Assembly (NCBI RefSeq): GCF_042885655.1
Contig: NZ_JBHVRO010000011.1
Location: 1-64,000, forward strand
Source of the DNA: Psychrobacillus sp042885655
GTDB lineage: Bacteria > Bacillota > Bacilli > Bacillales_A > Planococcaceae
DNA length: 64,000 bases
Direction: 5' to 3'
Shown: piece after piece, positions 49,299 to 57,682 of the stretch
How positions within the stretch are numbered: position 1 is the stretch's first letter
Layout: the number at the start of each line of letters is the position of its first letter
Position numbers and translations under genes: made by a program
Notes under the pieces: generated by a model
The model's database searches: none
What the model was told of the DNA's origin: nothing
What the model saw: only the letters and a program-made list of their open reading frames with translations

Positions 49299-49330
49299 AC
49301 ACCACTTTCGAGGAGTGGTGTGCTTTTTTT
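49299..49330 (+). terminator. Terminator of the yrrT–luxS–mccAB operon
   Basis: Stem ACACCACT/AGTGGTGT with a TTCGAGG loop, followed by GC and seven T. Confidence 0.85.
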
Positions 49331-49340
49331 GTTTAATAAA

Positions 49341-49612
49341 CTCAGAAAATCTCGGAGTATCTCAGAAAATCTCGGAGTATCTCAGAAAATCTCGGAGTAT
49401 CTCAGAAAATCTCGGAGTATCTCAGAAAATCTCAGAGTATCTCAGAAAATCCCGGAGTATCTCAGAAAATCACGGAGTATCTCAGAAAATCACGGAGTAT
49501 CTCAGAAAATCTCATGAGTATCTCAGAAAAACACGGAGTATCTCAGAAAATCTCAGAGTATCTCAAAAAATCTCATGAGTATCTCAGAAAAAACAGAATA
49601 ACTCAAAATATC
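49341..49612. repeat. 20-bp tandem array E (about 14 units)
   Basis: CTCAGAAAAT-CTCGGAGTAT and variants repeat from 49341 at 20-bp steps (49361, 49381, … 49501). Two later steps are 21 bp because of a CTCATGAGTAT variant, and the 3' end decays. The unit is the same as array A at 10.7 kb. The 60-bp superperiod makes all frames look like 20-residue protein repeats, but there is no ribosome binding site. Confidence 0.97.
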
Positions 49613-49718
49613 TACTTAGTAGGGATTGTAGATTTTGAAAAGCGTATATCAAAAGAAAAGCTTCTCCTAATTTCAAGAATAAAAGTAGTATGAATAAGGA
49701 GTTAGGAAGAGAAATACT

Positions 49719-49759
49719 AAAAAGGGAATGGAATAATCTGATAACCTATTCCCTTTTTT
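49719..49759 (-). terminator. Terminator of the glycine-rich protein gene
   Basis: Stem AAAAAGGGAAT/ATTCCCTTTTT enclosing a weaker inner region; T-run on the minus strand. Confidence 0.7.
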
Positions 49760-49804
49760 AGTTTTAAATTGAGCATGTGTAATCCTAAAGTCGTATTGGA
49801 TGTC

Positions 49805-50077
49805 TTACCAAAAAAATGCTGCTGCAAGGGCAATTGTTGTAATTGCACCAAAAGCGAAGCCAATTCCAAATCCGCCCCATCCCCATCCGCCATATCCGCC
49901 ATATCCGCCATAGTAACCCATACCATAGCCGCCAAGACCTTGGGTAGGTCGAATCCAAACCATTTGTCTATTAACTCTAGTAATTTCACCTACATGAACT
50001 CTACCATCCCGACCAGTAATTCTTACTCTTTGCCCATGATATTTACAACATTGATTATATAAATGAGAGTGATTCAT
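49805..50077 (-). CDS. Glycine-rich small protein with SH3-like start and TM end
   Basis: A 90-residue protein. Residues 1–45 (GQRVRITGRDGRVHVGEITRVN) look like a short beta-barrel of the type found in small Bacillales coat or matrix proteins. A Gly/Tyr/Trp-rich run follows (GYGGYGGWGWGG) and a hydrophobic C-terminal helix. The ATG at 50077 follows AAGGAGG; the earlier ATG at 50110 precedes that site. Similar small Gly-rich proteins occur in spore-formers, so a spore or envelope role is possible but unproven. Confidence 0.7.
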   Translation of the reverse strand: MNHSHLYNQCCKYHGQRVRITGRDGRVHVGEITRVNRQMVWIRPTQGLGGYGMGYYGGYGGYGGWGWGGFGIGFAFGAITTIALAAAFFW

Positions 50078-50253
50078 TTCAATCCTCCTTTCAAGACTTT
50101 CTACATACAAGTATGTTCTATTAACATATGCATTTAATAATGTTGCGTAATAGACATTTGTCTAGTAAATCGAGAACAATGATAATTTGAAGTTTGACAA
50201 ACAAAGGATAAAAAAATGCATATGATAAAGAAAAAGTGAAAAGGATGAGAAGT

Positions 50254-51096
50254 ATGTCGGTAATTCAAACACAATCTTGGCTATATAATTTTGTAGAATT
50301 ATGTGAGAAACAGTCTGAAAAAGATAAATCTTACATACAACGTGAGATAATATGTGATCCTCTTAAGGAATGTTTTCCGAATATAAATTCAGAAGTTGTG
50401 CAATATGAACTTTTACTGCAAGGATTATTTGATCCTGAAGAATGGTTAACAGTAAAAAGTACAGTAAAGGAAATGGAGTCAAAGAAAGTTTGGCATTTAG
50501 TGAAACAAGAATATAAATATTTAAGAAAGTTATGGAAGGGTCCAAAGGTTTCCATCTACATTTTTCCTATAAAAAAAGCTAATCTTAAATTGGGAGAGCA
50601 AATACCTACTAAGAATGGGGTAGCATATAAAAATGCACTTTTTTTATTTTTATCAACAGATCTCATGGAAGATGAGATAAAGGCACTATTAGCTCATGAA
50701 TATAATCATGTTTGTCGATTAAAACGTTTAGATTTGATGACAGATAAAATTACATTGAAAGATTCACTTATAATTGAAGGACTTGGAGAGTATTCTGTGA
50801 AGGAATTACATGGTGAAAAATGGTTAGCCCCATGGACAAAATATTATTCGTATGAAGAAGCTCTGTATTTTTGGAACAAACATTTTATACCTTCGCTAAA
50901 TGTTAAGGGAATTACAAAACATCATCGTTTTTTGTTTGGTAAGGATAGAAGTGAGCTTCCTCGATGGATTGGTTATCATTTGGGTTATCATATTGTAAAT
51001 AGCTTTCAAGAAAACCACGGCCCTTTTCCTACAGGTGAGTTGTATACAAAATCTGCTGATGAGATAATTGCAGGTTCTAACTTTCCTATCTTGTGA
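50254..51096 (+). CDS. DUF2268 predicted zinc protease (YjaZ-like)
   Basis: A 280-residue protein. The central region reads VSIYIFPIKK … FLFLSTDLMEDEIKALLAHEYNHVCRL, where HEYNH matches the HExxH zinc motif and a downstream glutamate (IEGLGEY) could be the third ligand. This is the DUF2268/YjaZ family of predicted cytoplasmic metalloproteases. ATG 50254 is favoured by AAAGGATG spacing over the GTG at 50236. Its 3' end overlaps the convergent methyltransferase gene by 11 bp. Confidence 0.82.
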   Translation: MSVIQTQSWLYNFVELCEKQSEKDKSYIQREIICDPLKECFPNINSEVVQYELLLQGLFDPEEWLTVKSTVKEMESKKVWHLVKQEYKYLRKLWKGPKVSIYIFPIKKANLKLGEQIPTKNGVAYKNALFLFLSTDLMEDEIKALLAHEYNHVCRLKRLDLMTDKITLKDSLIIEGLGEYSVKELHGEKWLAPWTKYYSYEEALYFWNKHFIPSLNVKGITKHHRFLFGKDRSELPRWIGYHLGYHIVNSFQENHGPFPTGELYTKSADEIIAGSNFPIL

Positions 51097-51796
51097 GTTG
51101 ACATTTAAATACACGATAGCCTATTAAATGGTGGTAATGAAACAAAAAATTATTATGTTCCTCCCACAAGTCAAAGAGATCTGCTTGGATGTTTTCCGAT
51201 TGATTTATGTCATTTATTTCACTTGGAACAAGTTCAGTTGGGGTATTTATAATATCAATTTGGGTAAACCCTAAATCCTGTAATCTCGATATCCACTCTT
51301 CCTCATTTAAAATTTCATTTATGCCGTAGAGATTGGAAACTTTTCTTCTTAATTCTTCTGATAGATTTTGTTCAGCTGTCATTTCAATGATTATCATACT
51401 TCCACCACTTTTTAGAACTCTGGAAAGTTCGTTTAACGTCTTTGAAATATCCGTAAAAACGATAACTGACTCTGCGATAATATAGTCAAATGTACTATCT
51501 GCAATATTTAAATTTTGTGCGTCTCCTTCCATCACATTGACAATGAAGTCACTCTCTTTGAATCGTTCTTTAGCTTTCTCTATCATTATTGGGTGATTAT
51601 CAATGGCAGTGACATGACACTTGAATTGTTCGGCTAAGAAAGCTGCTGTCTGTCCCGTTCCACAACCTATATCTAGTACAGATTCGGTAGGAAGAATGTT
51701 TTCATTTTGCAATAATGTTTTGGTTAACGAGAAACCTCCAGGATGCGCCCCACCAATTCCGAAATATGCTAATAAATCTAAATAAGTTTTTGACAA
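51086..51796 (-). CDS. SAM-dependent methyltransferase
   Basis: A 236-residue class I methyltransferase with motif I VLDIGCGTGQTAAFLAEQF, HVTAIDNHPIMIEKAKER, and motif IV region DYIIAESVIVFTDI. The start is TTG with GGAGGT upstream. It is convergent with, and overlaps, the DUF2268 gene, so no intergenic terminator is possible on this side. The substrate is unknown; a small molecule is likely by family. Confidence 0.88.
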   Translation of the reverse strand: MSKTYLDLLAYFGIGGAHPGGFSLTKTLLQNENILPTESVLDIGCGTGQTAAFLAEQFKCHVTAIDNHPIMIEKAKERFKESDFIVNVMEGDAQNLNIADSTFDYIIAESVIVFTDISKTLNELSRVLKSGGSMIIIEMTAEQNLSEELRRKVSNLYGINEILNEEEWISRLQDLGFTQIDIINTPTELVPSEINDINQSENIQADLFDLWEEHNNFLFHYHHLIGYRVFKCQLTR

Positions 51797-51962
51797 TTAG
51801 ATTACCTCCTATATTTATTAAAACTATAGTATGCAAAAAAAATATTACTGTAGATGTATAGGGGACTTACAAAAAAACTGAGTGAATTTGGTTCTTTTAG
51901 AAAAATTAGTAACTATATCTAGTTATGACCGTCTACTTATTTAGAGAGGGGAGTGGGTAAAA

Positions 51963-52427
51963 TTGAACTATCGAATATTTACTTTATCCTTATTAGTAGT
52001 ACTAACGCTAATAGGTTGTTCAAGCCAACAAATAGTTGGAGATAAGCCGCCAACAGTCATGATTTCAATAGGGAATGAAAAATATGAGACAAAATTAGGT
52101 TCTTATTGTTGGCAAAATGGAAATACAGGTGCATGTGTTGATACCGCTGGACCAGTTGATCTTTTAGCAGATGCTCCACCTATTAGAGTAAAGCCAGGCG
52201 AACTAATAACGTTCGTAATGAATTATGAACCTCAACCTAATGAATTCCATGTTGTGCGGATGACCGAAAATAAGGAAACTGATATTGAATTGAAAGAAAA
52301 TCATATTATCGCACCTGAAGAAAAAGGTATATATTATTATTCTTACGGAGTATGGTGGATGGATGAAAATAAGAAAAATGTTTCACATGGCGATGCTTTT
52401 TATGCGTTTGTAATTGAGGTGAATTAA
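51963..52427 (+). CDS. Hypothetical lipoprotein
   Basis: A 154-residue protein starting at TTG (GAGGGGAGTGGG upstream), with signal peptide and lipobox LIGC (Cys about 19). The mature part is beta-rich (VMISIGNEKYETKLGSYCWQ, PGELITFVMNYEPQPNEFHVV, YYYSYGVWWMDENKKNVSHGDAFYAFVIEV), resembling uncharacterised Bacillus lipoproteins. A terminator hairpin overlaps the stop. Confidence 0.75.
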   Translation: MNYRIFTLSLLVVLTLIGCSSQQIVGDKPPTVMISIGNEKYETKLGSYCWQNGNTGACVDTAGPVDLLADAPPIRVKPGELITFVMNYEPQPNEFHVVRMTENKETDIELKENHIIAPEEKGIYYYSYGVWWMDENKKNVSHGDAFYAFVIEVN

Positions 52428-52455
52428 AAAGAGTGCCAATTCGGTGCTCTTTTTT
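52426..52455 (+). terminator. Terminator of the lipoprotein gene
   Basis: Stem AAAAAGAGTGCC/GGTGCTCTTTTT with a short AATTC loop and T-run. Confidence 0.85.
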
Positions 52456-52521
52456 ATTGGGAGGTGTTTAAAGGAGATAATACCAGTTTTGGAGAATACA
52501 ATTAGTTAGAGGAGTGATAAT

Positions 52522-52884
52522 ATGAGTAAACATTTTTTATCTGTTTCGATTGTTTTATTAAGCATAGCTCTTTTTTTCTTAGCTTTTCAACTTGGTAAAA
52601 GTAATAACGTATCATTAGAAGCTAAAGCCCCCATACATAAAGTAGAAGTACTGGACAATGGATTAATCACAGCAAAGGAAGTTGCAGAATATTTAAGTAT
52701 GGATGTTGAACAGTTTAATAAATTAATAGCAAGTCAAACTCTTGAAAGAGCAGGTTATTCGAGCTTTGATACATATCGATTTATACCTTATATTCAATTG
52801 AATGGAGAAAAGTATTTTACTAAAAAACAAGTCGACGAGTGGATAAATTATAATATAACTACTTGGGGAAATATTCATTTTTAA
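52522..52884 (+). CDS. Membrane-anchored protein with excisionase-like helix-turn-helix
   Basis: A 120-residue protein with one N-terminal TM helix (about 4–24). An outside-facing or juxtamembrane region follows, then a fold reading LITAKEVAEYLSMDVEQFNKLI … YFTKKQVDEWINYN. That pattern (two helices, a wing, a closing helix) is the MerR/excisionase (HTH_17) type. Positive charge at the N terminus suggests the HTH could face outward, which would not fit DNA binding; the topology is unresolved. GAGGAG precedes the ATG. Function unknown. Confidence 0.6.
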   Translation: MSKHFLSVSIVLLSIALFFLAFQLGKSNNVSLEAKAPIHKVEVLDNGLITAKEVAEYLSMDVEQFNKLIASQTLERAGYSSFDTYRFIPYIQLNGEKYFTKKQVDEWINYNITTWGNIHF

Positions 52885-52926
52885 GAAATCGATAGGAAAA
52901 TAATAGGGTTGTGCGAGGGATACGGA

Positions 52927-53880
52927 ATGCAAGAAATTTTAATCAGTGAAAGTGTATTTTTACGTGAAATGGAAGAAAAAGATTGGATAGATGTGCATGA
53001 ATATGCTTCAAAAGAAATGGTTTGCCAGTATCAACCATGGGGTCCAAATACCGAGACGGATTCAAAGGAGTTTGTAAAGCAAGTTCTGTTAGATGCTAAA
53101 AGGGAAGAAAGAACACGATTTGTTTTTGCTATAGTTGAAAAGGAAACTGAGAGATTGATTGGTGCAGGAGAGTTTAATATTCGAGACATCCGAAATAAAA
53201 CAGGGGAGATAGGTTATATTATCAATCCAGATTTTTGGGGCAAGGGGATAGCTACAGAAGTGGCAAAACTGTTGATAGGATTTGGATTTAAACAATCTCA
53301 ACTTCATCGTATTTATGCTACTTGTGATCCTCGAAATATTGCTTCATCCAAGGTATTGGAAAAAGTCGGCATGACTCTTGAAGGTAGAATGCGTGAAGAT
53401 TTATTAATAAAAGATGGTTGGAGAGATTCTTCTTTATACAGTATCTTAGAGCAGGAGTGGAAAAAAAATATGGAACAAATTAAAGAGAACATCCATTTTC
53501 GAGCATATACAGAAGAAGACTTTGAAAGCATTCACAAATTAAACATACAAGAAGAATGGAATAATCTTGTGACAAAAAAGGAAGAGACAAAAAATGCATG
53601 GAGTAATTCAAATGTTGCATTTGTTGCCTGTGCAAATGACAAAGTAATTGGAAGTATAAGAGGTATAACTGACGGCTATATTTCACTCTTCGTTTGCGAA
53701 GTAATAATTGATCAAAATTATAGAGGTTTGGGAATCGGTACAGATTTATTAAAATACGTACATAATTGCTTTCCTAAAACGCGAATGGAACTTCTTACTT
53801 CCAGTTCTTCCAGCACGTATTATGAGAACCAAAGTTTTAGAGGGTTTTATGGATTTAGGAAAACGTTGGAGGAATGGTGA
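52927..53880 (+). CDS. Tandem GNAT acetyltransferase (two domains)
   Basis: A 317-residue fusion. Residues 1–180 form a RimL-type GNAT (INPDFWGKGIATEVAKLLIG, SSKVLEKVGMTLEGRMRED). Residues 190–317 form a second GNAT (VIIDQNYRGLGIGTDLLKYV and YENQSFRGFYGFRKTLEEW). Each domain keeps an acetyl-CoA loop, so both may be active. ATG 52927 follows GAGGGA; the TTG at 52909 is less likely. Fusions of this sort often carry two activities on one drug or protein, but the substrates here are unknown. Confidence 0.82.
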   Translation: MQEILISESVFLREMEEKDWIDVHEYASKEMVCQYQPWGPNTETDSKEFVKQVLLDAKREERTRFVFAIVEKETERLIGAGEFNIRDIRNKTGEIGYIINPDFWGKGIATEVAKLLIGFGFKQSQLHRIYATCDPRNIASSKVLEKVGMTLEGRMREDLLIKDGWRDSSLYSILEQEWKKNMEQIKENIHFRAYTEEDFESIHKLNIQEEWNNLVTKKEETKNAWSNSNVAFVACANDKVIGSIRGITDGYISLFVCEVIIDQNYRGLGIGTDLLKYVHNCFPKTRMELLTSSSSSTYYENQSFRGFYGFRKTLEEW

Positions 53881-53988
53881 ATGAAAGAAGGAGAACTGGC
53901 TAAAGGTCATAACTTTTTTTTCGCCTAATCTAATGGTTTTCCATAATTCTCATGAAGAAGAAGCAATCTCAAAGGGAGGGAAAAGAGT

Positions 53989-54486
53989 ATGACAACGACC
54001 TATGTCCAATGGGGCGAATCAAAAGTTAAATTAACTTGGAAACGTGATAATCGACTTCCTGAGCAGAATTTAATTACAAGTGTCCATGGCTTTTGTTTTC
54101 ACAATAACAAACTATTATTAGTTGATTTAAATCATAGAGGATGGGACTTTCCTGGAGGCCATCTCGAGTCAGGTGAGACCTCTGAGGAATGTTTTAAAAG
54201 AGAAGCAATGGAAGAAGGCTATGTCGGCGGAGAATGTCATCTTCTTGGCTATATAATTGTTGATCATCATGATAATCCTAAATGGAATGAAGAGAGTTCA
54301 TATCCTAAGGTTGGATATCAGGTTTTCTATCGAATGGATATTAGCAAAATACATGCATTTGATGCAGCTTATGAGTCATCACAAAGGGTCTTTATAGATC
54401 CTGGTGAAGTTAAAGATTATTATCATAATTGGAATGAACTCTATCAAGAAATGCTGAATGATGCTTTGAATTTTCATTTAGTGTAA
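53989..54486 (+). CDS. Nudix hydrolase
   Basis: A 165-residue protein with FPGGHLESGETSEECFKREAM and EEGYV. This gives the Nudix G-x5-E-x7-REA-x-EE run, but the usual glycine near the end is displaced by one position. GGGAGGG precedes the ATG. It is single-gene; substrate unknown. Confidence 0.85.
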   Translation: MTTTYVQWGESKVKLTWKRDNRLPEQNLITSVHGFCFHNNKLLLVDLNHRGWDFPGGHLESGETSEECFKREAMEEGYVGGECHLLGYIIVDHHDNPKWNEESSYPKVGYQVFYRMDISKIHAFDAAYESSQRVFIDPGEVKDYYHNWNELYQEMLNDALNFHLV

Positions 54487-54572
54487 ATACTTTGCACGGT
54501 TTAGTTTTATTAAAGTATGGGATTCACTAAAAAATGTAGACGTAAGTAACTATAAAGGATGTAGGTGGATGT

Positions 54573-55385
54573 ATGAGTAACATTATTGATTACTATCGGA
54601 AATTCGATGAATGGGGACGACTTGATAGAGAACCAATTGAATTTCAAGTGAATTGGCATTACATAAAAAAATATATGCCTAAAAATGGTTGTGTATTGGA
54701 TAACGGAGCAGGACCAGGAAAGTATTCCATGGAGCTAGCTAAAGAAGGCTATAAGGTTACATTGACTGATTTAACACCAAAGCTAGTTGAAGTTGCGGAA
54801 AGTAAAGCAAATGAGCTTAATTTAAATGAGCAGTTTAATGGATTTTATGTTGCCGATGCTAGAGATCTTAATAAACTTGAAGATAATCAGTTCGATGCGT
54901 CGCTAATGCTTGGTCCTATGTATCATTTGCAAGAATCAGATGATCGTATTAAAGCTGTGGAAGAATTATATAGAGTTACTAAAAAAGATGGGATTGTTTT
55001 TGTAGCTTTCATGTCTAGAATTAGGCATATTTTTTCATCACTTATATCTCCAGAGAATTGGAAACCGAACAATAACATGGATTCCATCACTCAGTTTTCT
55101 CAAACGGGCTGCTTTAATCATGCAGATGAAGGACGTTTTACAGGTGCATATTATTTTAATATTGAAGAAATAAAACCGTTTATGGAAGCACAAGGATTTG
55201 AAACTTTAGAGTTAATAGGTTCAAATGTAGGTGCAATTTTAAATAATGAAAGCTGGAACTATTGGAGAGAAAAAGGAGAAAATGAGGTAGAAAAAATTAT
55301 TGATTTAATTATAAATAATGCTGCAGATCCTCATATTCTAGGAGTGTCATCTCATTTACTTTATGTTGGTAGAAAAAAGCATTAG
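54573..55385 (+). CDS. SAM-dependent methyltransferase
   Basis: A 270-residue class I methyltransferase with motif I VLDNGAGPGKYSMELAKEG, VTLTDLTPKLVEVAE, and DASLMLGPMYHLQESDDR, the last typical of small-molecule methyltransferases in bacilli. It lies within a run of accessory single genes. Substrate unknown. Confidence 0.87.
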   Translation: MSNIIDYYRKFDEWGRLDREPIEFQVNWHYIKKYMPKNGCVLDNGAGPGKYSMELAKEGYKVTLTDLTPKLVEVAESKANELNLNEQFNGFYVADARDLNKLEDNQFDASLMLGPMYHLQESDDRIKAVEELYRVTKKDGIVFVAFMSRIRHIFSSLISPENWKPNNNMDSITQFSQTGCFNHADEGRFTGAYYFNIEEIKPFMEAQGFETLELIGSNVGAILNNESWNYWREKGENEVEKIIDLIINNAADPHILGVSSHLLYVGRKKH

Positions 55386-55460
55386 GTAAACAAAGAAGCA
55401 GAGAGGCTAGAAAAATGAAACAAAACACTGGTGTAACAGTTTCTTGAAATTGATGTATTG

Positions 55461-55505
55461 GCGTCTTCTTCTACAGGTCAACCTTGTAGATAGAAGACGC
55501 TTTTA
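55461..55505. terminator. Hairpin H1 (shared family)
   Basis: Stem GCGTCTTC/GAAGACGC with inner CTACAGG…CCTTGTAG pairing, followed by TTTTA. Related hairpins stand at 57515–57570 and 59476–59522. Confidence 0.75.
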
Positions 55506-55520
55506 CTTTTGGTGAAATGG

Positions 55521-56399
55521 TTAAAAAGACATCAACTCAGATGTTTCACCTTTGCTATGTTCAATTGTTTCGATAAACTTTTCGACGGTCGTTGTTAGGT
55601 ATGTATTAGATCGTCTTATAAAAACGGTTTTAATTTTACTATATTTTTCAGGTAGAGAATGGCATTTGATCAGTCCTCTTGCTTGCAAGTGGGACACTGC
55701 CGATTTCGGAACAAATGTAATACCAAGACCAGCCACAACACTGCTTAAAATGGTTTCCAATGTGCCGAATTCCATGACTTTTTTAGGAGTAATATTTTCG
55801 TCTGTGTACCACGCTTCGAGTCTTGCTCGGTAGCCACAACCCTTGCTAAAACATAAGATTGGCTCGCTCTTTAATTGTTCAATGGATATGGTGTTCCTAT
55901 CCGATATTAAAACAAGCTCCTCTTGAAAAACATCGTGAGCGATTAAATCAGGATGGATGTCTGTCTCTGTTACAAAAGCTCCGTCCAAACGGTGGTTCAA
56001 CACTTTCTCCTGCAACTTTTCCGTTACTCCTGAGAAAAGAGAAAAATCAACGTTTTTATACTTTTTCGTATAAGTAGATAAAATAGTAGGTAGTTTGATG
56101 ACTGTTTCTACTGTGCCAATCTCTAATTTTCCAGACGGTTCTTCTTTACTTTGTACCACTTTTTTCATTTCATTTGTTAGCGAAAGTATTTTCTCGCAAT
56201 ATACTAAAAGTTTTTTTCCTTCAGGTGTTAAACTCATTCCACGATTGTGTCGGTTAAACAATGGAGTATTTAACTCTGTTTCGAGCTTCTGAATTCTCGA
56301 AGTGATATTTGATTGTACATAACTTAATTCTTTTGCAGCTTCTGTGACAGTCCCTTTCTCGGCGACCTTTTGAAAAATCTCTAAATCCTTAAACTCCAT
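55521..56399 (-). CDS. LysR-family transcriptional regulator
   Basis: A 292-residue regulator with an N-terminal winged helix (LEIFQKVAEKGTVTEAAKEL, SNITSRIQKLETELNTPLF) and a periplasmic-binding-protein-like effector domain. It is divergent from the EamA transporter and probably controls it, a common LysR arrangement. A dyad AGTAA-N9-TTACT lies in the shared promoter region. The inducer is unknown. Confidence 0.92.
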   Translation of the reverse strand: MEFKDLEIFQKVAEKGTVTEAAKELSYVQSNITSRIQKLETELNTPLFNRHNRGMSLTPEGKKLLVYCEKILSLTNEMKKVVQSKEEPSGKLEIGTVETVIKLPTILSTYTKKYKNVDFSLFSGVTEKLQEKVLNHRLDGAFVTETDIHPDLIAHDVFQEELVLISDRNTISIEQLKSEPILCFSKGCGYRARLEAWYTDENITPKKVMEFGTLETILSSVVAGLGITFVPKSAVSHLQARGLIKCHSLPEKYSKIKTVFIRRSNTYLTTTVEKFIETIEHSKGETSELMSF

Positions 56400-56443
56400 T
56401 TTTGAAACCCTTTCTAACCTTTTTCTCTATGATATCACTAAAA

Positions 56444-56484
56444 ATGATAGTAAACATCAATATTACTCATTTTACATGATAGTA
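56444..56484. promoter_or_regulatory. Candidate LysR binding region
   Basis: ATGATAGTA occurs at 56444–56452 and 56476–56484, 32 bp apart. The first overlaps the dyad AGTAA-N9-TTACT (56449–56467). Both lie between the divergent LysR and EamA genes, a typical position for a LysR site. Confidence 0.45.
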
Positions 56485-56535
56485 GTTTATAAAGTTTAAT
56501 GTATAAGGGAAAACCAAGAAGGAGATTTTAGTTTT

Positions 56536-57504
56536 ATGAAAAATAATATTTTACTAGGTACTTTTTTATGTTTTATTGCGAGTGTGTCATGGGGTGCTAT
56601 GTTTCCTGTCGCACATGATGCTTTTAAATATATTGATCCGTTCTATTTTACTATTTTCCGTTATGGAACAGTGACAGTTATTTTAGTAGTGATTCTTTTA
56701 TGGAAAGAAGGAAAACAAGCATTTCGATTCGAAGGAAAAGGGATACTATTATGGTTTTTCGGTACGATGGCTTTTACTGTATATAACTTACTAATCTTTT
56801 TTGGAGAGAATCTTTTAGGAGGGCCAGGGGTAATGGTTGCTTCTATTATGGAATCTTTAATGCCGATGATATCTATAGTGATCTTTTGGATCCTACATAG
56901 AAGAAGACCATTTACGTTCACATTGGTATGTGTATTACTAGCTTTTATTGGCGCTTTGCTTGTTATTACGAAAGGTAATTTTAGCTCGTTCTTATCTGCA
57001 ACAAACAATATCATTCCATTTTTCCTTATATTATTAGCGGTTATTGGATGGGTTGTTTACACAATGGGAGGAAATAAGTTTAGAGGTTGGTCTGCGCTCC
57101 GTTATTCAACATTAAGTTGTCTATTAGGTACAGGAACTGCGGCACTAATTGTTTTCGTATTAACTCTTTCGGGAAAAGTAAACTTACCGAGTATGGAAAC
57201 AATCCAAATTGTCAGTCCGCATTTAACTTTCATGATTATTTTTCCAGGAATTATTGCATTACTAGGTTGGAATATTGGAGTTAGTATTCTATCTCCTTTA
57301 AATGGTCTATTATTTATTAACTTTGTACCAGTTACAACGCTTGTTATTTCCAGTATTCAAGGGAATCAAATAACATCTTATGAAGTAATAGGTGTCGGGC
57401 TAATTATATTCGCTTTAATTTCCAATAATATTTTTGTCAGAATGCGGCAGAAGATAGATGCACCTACGCAGGTCAAAAGAGGCTTGCAAGAAAGTGTTTC
57501 TTGA
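56536..57504 (+). CDS. EamA-family (DMT) transporter
   Basis: A 322-residue membrane protein with ten TM helices in two EamA repeats (first about 7–135, second about 155–300). The opening is FIASVSWGAMFPVAHDAFKYIDPF. Such transporters export amino acids or other metabolites. GGAGAT precedes the ATG; the LysR gene upstream is its likely regulator. The unit is bounded on both sides by related hairpins. Confidence 0.9.
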   Translation: MKNNILLGTFLCFIASVSWGAMFPVAHDAFKYIDPFYFTIFRYGTVTVILVVILLWKEGKQAFRFEGKGILLWFFGTMAFTVYNLLIFFGENLLGGPGVMVASIMESLMPMISIVIFWILHRRRPFTFTLVCVLLAFIGALLVITKGNFSSFLSATNNIIPFFLILLAVIGWVVYTMGGNKFRGWSALRYSTLSCLLGTGTAALIVFVLTLSGKVNLPSMETIQIVSPHLTFMIIFPGIIALLGWNIGVSILSPLNGLLFINFVPVTTLVISSIQGNQITSYEVIGVGLIIFALISNNIFVRMRQKIDAPTQVKRGLQESVS

Positions 57505-57514
57505 ATTTACGAAT

Positions 57515-57570
57515 AAAAGTGTTTTCTTCTACAGATGAAATTCTGTAGAAAGAAGACACTTTTATTTTTT
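57515..57570. terminator. Hairpin H2 (shared family)
   Basis: Long stem AAAAGTGTTTTCTTCTACAG/CTGTAGAAAGAAGACACTTTT followed by T's. Together with its leader GTTTCTTGAA it repeats the region 55437–55505. Confidence 0.8.
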
Positions 57571-57682
57571 TTGGAATTCATTATGATAATTCCTCATTCT
57601 CCCAAACCGTAACACTAAATTCATCTTCCGTTCATCTAGCGAGAATATACTCTAGCTATCAAGAAAATACGGAGGGGTAAAA

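Noticed and set aside
49315..49578. Open frames with 20-residue repeats (SENLGVSQKIS type)
   Set aside because: They arise from the 20-bp tandem array, which is open in several frames; no ribosome binding site, and the unit length is not a multiple of three.
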